DNA from: an uncultured Oscillospiraceae bacterium
GTDB taxonomy: Bacteria > Bacillota > Clostridia > Oscillospirales > Ruminococcaceae
Direction: 5' to 3'
Assembly: GCA_910578965.1 (NCBI GenBank)
Contig: CAJTSP010000097.1
Coordinates: forward strand, 1 to 9,704
Length of the DNA: 9,704 bases
The notes under the pieces are model-generated. The model worked only from the letters and a program-made list of their open reading frames with translations, searched no databases and was not told where the DNA came from. Positions 5,347 to 9,704 of the stretch are shown here, one piece after another. Made by a program: the position numbers and the translations under genes. The first letter of the stretch is position 1. The number at the start of each line of letters is the position of its first letter.

Positions 5347-6741
5347 TTACAGTTTATCAATTAATTTTTGGTATCGTTCTATTATTCCCTCAATTTCTTC
5401 GTCTGTTGCCCGGTTTGCACAATATTTGCTGTGGATATAGCTGCTTTGATCCAAAAGAGCTTTTTTTCGTTCGTCTTCCAAAAAAACGCCCTTTTGGATA
5501 TTTTCCAGTTTTTCGGTAAATGCGCTTTCGTTGAAGCACCTGCCGCAAAAGCCAATAATGCCTGTATATACCAATACCCTTTTCAGGTACCCTTTTATCC
5601 GTTTTTTGAGGGGATGCAAAAAAACATTGTCACGAGGGGCGCGCGATACATAACTTGTATCCTGATATACCTCAATCAGCCAATCGCCAATCCTGGCATA
5701 TGCAGGCTGTCTCCCAATATCATACCATTGCAGTATTTTTTGGGGATCAACAGGGAATTTTTGCATACGGGGTTCCAATGCGCTTGCAGAAAATTGTTCG
5801 TAGCTTTTGATACTCTGTGCCCCGTCAAAAACCGGAATATCAATCTCGTATGGGAGTGCAACCGGCCTAAGCAGGTACGTATCCTTTTTGCTGCAGAACA
5901 TCTCTACCATACTGGTAGAATACCAGTTGTAAATTTTGTCGGCCGCCAAAATCCAATGGAACAGCCTTTCGTCTGCAATGGCAAAAACATTTGAACGCCC
6001 CTTGACAAGCTTTTCTATCTCAGGGTTGTTTTTTTCTGCCGGATGATAACGGTAGATCAATTGGATATCCGGGTTCTCCTGTGCGAGCTTAGAAAACCAC
6101 AAAAGAAGTATCCTCTGTGTTTCTCGAAATATTGGCATACACATATGATAATACTCATCACTTCCATGCGGCTCATTATCCGGTAAGCCAACAAAAGAAA
6201 ATGACGACACAAATAAAAGGGTCTTTTTATCGGGATCCAAGCCATATTTTTCAAAAAGCTCCCGCCTCGGAATAGCCAACACGCTCAGTTTGTCCCGATA
6301 AAAATCGAGCGGGATATATCCGGTAACCTTTAAATTGTTTTCCTGTATCTTAAAGCTGTTTTTTAACCACTCCTTTTCCTTATGCCCCCAGCACACATGC
6401 TTTATTTCGCATCCGACCCCGCTGTAGTCCAGAGATTCCTTTTGATGCTTTTGGTAAAGCCGGTTCGGCCTGAGCTGCTCCCACTGCATGTTCACGACCT
6501 TTTCAAAAGAGGCGATATATCCGGTAAAAAAGTCGTAGGTTGCGTCGTCGTAGCCCGCCGAAATCAACGCAACCCTTGCTGCATAGGGCTTTGGCTTTTT
6601 TTGCAGGCATGACCAACTGTTTATAAAAGCTACCGTATAGCCCTTATTTTTCAAGTAGGCCGCGACAAGGCAGTTATAATCCAATTCCCGCTGCTTTACC
6701 TCATATTCAAAAAGGAAATCGACCTTATGCTTTTTTCCCAT
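5347..6741 (-). CDS. Surface carbohydrate biosynthesis protein, GT-B-like
   Basis: The 464-residue protein resembles the poorly characterised 'surface carbohydrate biosynthesis protein' group, whose members look like GT-B glycosyltransferases or CDP-glycerol glycerophosphotransferase relatives and sit in polysaccharide clusters. Visible are an N-terminal Rossmann-like half, CWGHKEKEWL (117-126), VTGYIPLDFYR (139-149), a second-domain strand LLFVSSFSF (175-183), the YRYHPAEK segment (230-237), which recalls the RPHP motif of such enzymes, and NWYSTSMVEMFC (272-283), like the donor-site Ser/Thr-Glu region. A C-terminal extension (about 370-464) starts with a basic and hydrophobic stretch (PLKKRIKGYLKRVL, then VYTGIIGFCG) that could bind the membrane. 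The start is ATG 6741 with GGGAGGGG four bases upstream; an upstream in-frame TTG at 6759 overlaps that site and is rejected. It is the last gene of the minus-strand operon, 62 bases after the ABC exporter, and is more AT-rich than the genes on the left. Substrate and exact activity are unknown. Confidence 0.75.
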   Translation of the reverse strand: MGKKHKVDFLFEYEVKQRELDYNCLVAAYLKNKGYTVAFINSWSCLQKKPKPYAARVALISAGYDDATYDFFTGYIASFEKVVNMQWEQLRPNRLYQKHQKESLDYSGVGCEIKHVCWGHKEKEWLKNSFKIQENNLKVTGYIPLDFYRDKLSVLAIPRRELFEKYGLDPDKKTLLFVSSFSFVGLPDNEPHGSDEYYHMCMPIFRETQRILLLWFSKLAQENPDIQLIYRYHPAEKNNPEIEKLVKGRSNVFAIADERLFHWILAADKIYNWYSTSMVEMFCSKKDTYLLRPVALPYEIDIPVFDGAQSIKSYEQFSASALEPRMQKFPVDPQKILQWYDIGRQPAYARIGDWLIEVYQDTSYVSRAPRDNVFLHPLKKRIKGYLKRVLVYTGIIGFCGRCFNESAFTEKLENIQKGVFLEDERKKALLDQSSYIHSKYCANRATDEEIEGIIERYQKLIDKL

Positions 6742-6745
6742 ATTT

Positions 6746-6753
6746 CCCCTCCC
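6746..6753 (-). promoter_or_regulatory. Ribosome binding site fixing the start at 6741
   Basis: GGGAGGGG on the minus strand lies four bases before ATG 6741. It falls inside the longer reading that would start at TTG 6759, so the ATG is the likelier start. Confidence 0.75.
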
Positions 6754-6803
6754 AGGCAAAACGTCAACAGCATCGGATGGCCCGAAGCCTCATAACGTAC
6801 CGA

Positions 6804-8552
6804 TCATCTTTGTTTTTCTATAACGGCTTTCCCGTTTTCGATCCGGTATACAAGGTCACAGCCCTCAATGGTAGAAAGCCGGTGTGCAATAATCAGCATG
6901 GTCAAATCGCCCGATAAGGTGTTCATGGAGTCTACAATCGCTTTTTCGGTATCGTTATCCAGGGAGGATGTGGCCTCATCCATCAGCAGGAACCGAGGTT
7001 TACAGTACAGCGCCCGTGCTATCCCTATCCTTTGGCGCTGCCCGCCGGACAGGCGAATGCCATTTTCCCCAATCATCGTATCCAATCCGTTGGGCAGGCC
7101 TTGGACATAATCCTTCATTTGGGCGCGTGCAAGGCAGTCCCATATCCACCCATCATCGATTGCCTGCTGCGAATCCCCCAGCGCGACATTTGCCCGGATG
7201 GAATCGTCACTGAGATAAATAAACTGCGGGATGTAGCCAATAAGCCCTGCCCAGGCTGCCGGGTTTTGCCGGATATCCATCCCGTCTACCAAAATTTTGC
7301 CCTCTGTGGGTTCATGCAGGCCTAAAATAATATCCGCCAGGGTAGTTTTCCCCGAGCCGGTCCCCCCCACAAACGCCACCGATTTTTTGGCGGGGATTGT
7401 TAGGCTCAAATCGGTAAAAAGCATCTTTTCGGTGTCTTTATAACGAAAGGAAACGTGCGAAACCTGTATCCCCTCTGTGATGTCCTTCGGGCAGCCGTCA
7501 CCCTGCCGTAGTATTTCCTTTTCCCTTTCTGCCTTGGCCGCCCCGGCCTGGAGGGTGTCGCAGATAATATCCAAAGAGGGGCGATAAAACGCGATGGAAT
7601 TGATGGTGCTTGTAATCTGGCCAAAAACCGGGACAAGCCGCAGCGCCGCCAAAGCAAAGGTAGCGAAAAGCGGCAGGTTTTCGGTTACATTATGGCCAAC
7701 CAAAAGCTGTATCAAAACAATGCCAAACACCATAATCATACAAAGCGTGTCCAGCATGACCTTGGGTATGCCGTCTACCGCGTTATAATTCCCCTGTGCA
7801 ACGGCCGCACACCTGGCCACGGCCCCAAAATGCCTGATATAATACTCTTGCTTTTGCTTTACATAGATGTTTTTAAGTCCGCCGATGGATTGCCCAACCC
7901 ATTTGTTGATCTCGGCGGAAGCGACAAAATTATGATTGGCCATTTTTTGAATAAATTTCTTAAGATATTTTCTGACAAACTGCAAGAACAAAAAAACCAC
8001 AATAAACAGGGTTATGGTCAGTTTCCAATCCATGGAAAGGAGCACCACGAGGATGCCCATGCTTACCAGCCCCGAGGATGCCGTAAGCATGAAATTGGTT
8101 ACAACATGGAACGCATTACACACATCTGCGTTTATCAGGCGCTGGGTTTCCGCGGTATTGTGGAAAAGATGATAATCGTACGGCTTATGCATAACATAGG
8201 AGAACAATTTTACAGACAGCTCCGAGCGATACCGCGCAATAAGCCTGGCCTGCCAGAAATTATAAAAGACCTTTGCCATACCGCGAAAAAGATAGAGCGC
8301 AATAAAAAACAGCGACAATATCTTAAGCAGGCTGGCAGAGGATATTTCGCCAAAAAAGAAGGCAGCGACAGAATAAAAAGCCCCTGCTTTGATGCTGCCC
8401 ATATCCATCAGCAGCGCCATAAACGGCGCCATCAGCGAAACCGAAAGCGTATCCAGAAGCGCCACAAATGCGGCGCCCCAAAAAAGCAGGAACAGCCCCT
8501 TTTTTTGCCGTTTATCCAGCAGTATCCCCAACTGCCCCAAAACCCTTTTCAT
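6804..8552 (-). CDS. ABC exporter, PglK/MsbA-type lipid-linked glycan flippase
   Basis: The 582-residue protein fuses one transmembrane domain and one ATPase domain, so it should work as a homodimer. Hydrophobic segments lie at about 19-51, 56-90, 150-193 and 264-318, consistent with the six helices of type I exporters. The ATPase domain has Walker A GGTGSGKT (396-403), the Q-loop glutamine Q443 in YIPQF, signature LSGGQRQR (501-508), Walker B FLLMDE (521-526), D-loop SSLD (529-532) and the H-loop H557 (AHRLST), so it looks catalytically intact. Its length, domain order and place between glycan genes suit PglK/WlaB-like flippases that turn undecaprenyl-linked oligosaccharides across the membrane; peptide or drug export is possible from sequence alone. 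The start ATG 8552 is preceded by GAGAGGGA on the minus strand. It follows the upstream glycosyltransferase by 46 bases. Base composition is more AT-rich than the sugar-acid cluster. Confidence 0.93.
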   Translation of the reverse strand: MKRVLGQLGILLDKRQKKGLFLLFWGAAFVALLDTLSVSLMAPFMALLMDMGSIKAGAFYSVAAFFFGEISSASLLKILSLFFIALYLFRGMAKVFYNFWQARLIARYRSELSVKLFSYVMHKPYDYHLFHNTAETQRLINADVCNAFHVVTNFMLTASSGLVSMGILVVLLSMDWKLTITLFIVVFLFLQFVRKYLKKFIQKMANHNFVASAEINKWVGQSIGGLKNIYVKQKQEYYIRHFGAVARCAAVAQGNYNAVDGIPKVMLDTLCMIMVFGIVLIQLLVGHNVTENLPLFATFALAALRLVPVFGQITSTINSIAFYRPSLDIICDTLQAGAAKAEREKEILRQGDGCPKDITEGIQVSHVSFRYKDTEKMLFTDLSLTIPAKKSVAFVGGTGSGKTTLADIILGLHEPTEGKILVDGMDIRQNPAAWAGLIGYIPQFIYLSDDSIRANVALGDSQQAIDDGWIWDCLARAQMKDYVQGLPNGLDTMIGENGIRLSGGQRQRIGIARALYCKPRFLLMDEATSSLDNDTEKAIVDSMNTLSGDLTMLIIAHRLSTIEGCDLVYRIENGKAVIEKQR

Positions 8553-8598
8553 GGTACGTCCCTCTCTTTATAAAAGCCATTCATACGCTACAAAGCCT

Positions 8599-9704
8599 TT
8601 ATACATCCCCCAGCTCCGCATAAAACCGTTCTGCGGCATCTTTTGCGGTAAACCCTTGCATATGCCTTTGGATTTCGCTCCAGGGCAGGCATTCGCCGCG
8701 GTGGCTTAAAACAAACTCAACGGCTTTCCGGGCGGCCCGCCGCAAGCCGGCAGCATCCTCCAGCTCATCCCTGTAAAAATGCAGCGCCCACGGATACCGC
8801 GCAATATACGGCTCGGTGTTGCATGGACGGTTGTAACTGAGGTTCAAAATGGGCTTTCCGGCAGAAATATAATCCAAGAGCTTGGATGGCATTTGGTTTT
8901 TCATACAGTTGCCAAGATTAACCGCACAATCGGCCTTCTGGAGCAACCCCATCGCCTGTGGAAAAGGGACTGCATCCATACAGACCAAATGCTCCCCCAG
9001 GCGCTGCTGCGCATTCCTGACCTGCCGCCCTACCTCCGCGCCGCTTTTGCAGCCGACGACAAAAAGCCGCAGCCGCGGCTCAAGGGCCACCATCTGCCCA
9101 AACAGGCTGAACAGGGGCTCGGGGTAACGCACCCGGTCGTGAAGGGCGCCGAGATACACGAGGCTGACCCCGCCCGGGGCAATCGGGACCGGGACAGGCC
9201 CCGGGCTGCCTTTATCGGGGGCCAAATTGGGGTAAGGCACAAACCGCACCTTATGGATATAGTGTGAAAGCGCCGTGGTTTGCCAATCCTCCCGGTGTTC
9301 CGGCGAGGCAAAGGCCCTGTCTGCCCTTTCAAGGTTTTTACATTCCTGCCGCATCCGGTTTTCCCGGTTTTTGGGAGAAAACAGGGCATGCATGGAATAC
9401 GGGTCAAAATAATACAGCGCAAGCCTTGCCTGCGATAAATCTGCACAGCACGCGATGTCATGCACGCAATAAGGGCCCGAAACCGCTACCACCCAATCGT
9501 AGCGGTTTTGACTGCAAAGCCTTTCCAGCTTTTTTTTCATCCTGCCGCAGGCTTTCCAGGAAAAGACCTTTTCGGGGGTTGTGTAGGCATCGCTCAGCAG
9601 CCTGTGCGCAATCCGCGCGGCCGCAGCAAAAGGAAGATGCAGGACATACCTCCCAAAAGAGGTCCCCTCTGCCGGGCGAAGCCCACGCGCGCTTGCCCAT
9701 GTAG
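8599..9704 (-). CDS. Family 4-like GT-B glycosyltransferase, 5' end outside window
   Basis: The frame stays open from the stop at 8599 through ATG 9540 to the right edge, adding 54 codons upstream, so the true start lies beyond 9704 and ATG 9540 is internal. The visible 367 residues fit a GT-B fold. The N-terminal domain includes TPEKVFSWKACGRMKKKL (fragment residues 42-59) and WVVAVSGPYCVHDIA (70-84), the usual membrane-facing acceptor half of family 4 enzymes. The linker carries FVPYPN, followed by the C-terminal nucleotide-sugar domain with VYLGALHD (182-189), LFVVGCKSG and the donor-loop motif NQMPSKLLDYISAGKP (269-284), equivalent to the common VPSKLFEYMAAGKP. It probably transfers a sugar onto a lipid-linked or surface polysaccharide precursor at the cytoplasmic membrane. 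It lies 46 bases upstream of the ABC exporter in the same direction, so an operon is likely. Donor and acceptor cannot be predicted. It is more GC-rich than the two genes after it. Confidence 0.87.
   Translation of the reverse strand, partial: TWASARGLRPAEGTSFGRYVLHLPFAAAARIAHRLLSDAYTTPEKVFSWKACGRMKKKLERLCSQNRYDWVVAVSGPYCVHDIACCADLSQARLALYYFDPYSMHALFSPKNRENRMRQECKNLERADRAFASPEHREDWQTTALSHYIHKVRFVPYPNLAPDKGSPGPVPVPIAPGGVSLVYLGALHDRVRYPEPLFSLFGQMVALEPRLRLFVVGCKSGAEVGRQVRNAQQRLGEHLVCMDAVPFPQAMGLLQKADCAVNLGNCMKNQMPSKLLDYISAGKPILNLSYNRPCNTEPYIARYPWALHFYRDELEDAAGLRRAARKAVEFVLSHRGECLPWSEIQRHMQGFTAKDAAERFYAELGDV

Noticed and set aside
7692..8573. 293-codon open frame on the plus strand opposite the ABC exporter
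   Set aside because: It is antisense to a complete exporter, has no ribosome binding site that I could see, and gives a Gln/His/Lys-rich product unlike any known family.

Overview
The window looks like a chromosomal segment of a fairly GC-rich, low-GC-lineage-type anaerobe, most likely a gut clostridium of the Oscillospiraceae/Ruminococcaceae kind. This rests on strong AGGAGG-type ribosome binding sites, GC-rich codon use mixed with TTT/AAA-rich stretches, a clostridial-style DUF3137-like protein and a closely enterobacterial-like glucarate dehydratase. The taxonomic call is an inference. No rRNA, tRNA, CRISPR array, insertion sequence or phage gene was seen.

Left half, plus strand. Bases 1-342 hold no convincing gene but contain a structured, extremely GC-rich leader. 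A small two-helix membrane protein of the DUF3137 type follows (343-1233). After a 224-base intergenic region with a promoter candidate overlaid by an inverted repeat comes a sugar-acid catabolic cluster: a DHDPS/N-acetylneuraminate-lyase superfamily enzyme (1458-2375), D-glucarate dehydratase GudD (2463-3800) and a type 2 glycerate kinase with a MOFRL domain (3946-5181). Together these fit D-glucarate breakdown. GudD makes 5-dehydro-4-deoxy-D-glucarate, the DHDPS-family enzyme is the obvious candidate for the next step, and the kinase would return glycerate to glycolysis as 2-phosphoglycerate. Tartronate semialdehyde reductase and a glucarate transporter would also be needed and are not in the window. 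A good terminator-like hairpin lies between gudD and the kinase, and a perfect 14-bp terminator closes the cluster.

Right half, minus strand, convergent. Read from the right edge: a family 4-like GT-B glycosyltransferase whose 5' end lies beyond the window (8599-9704), a complete fused ABC exporter of the PglK/MsbA lipid-oligosaccharide flippase type (6804-8552), and a 464-residue surface-carbohydrate-biosynthesis-type protein (5347-6741). Short gaps (46 and 62 bases) suggest one operon for building and exporting a surface glycan; its promoter is outside the window. The last two genes are visibly more AT-rich than the catabolic cluster, as is common in exchanged polysaccharide loci.

The best leads are the unassigned DHDPS-family enzyme (unusual active-site segment, coupled with glycerate kinase), the transcriptional punctuation of that cluster, and the poorly characterised glycan protein with its basic/hydrophobic C-terminal extension. 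I found no clear evidence of a wholly new system.
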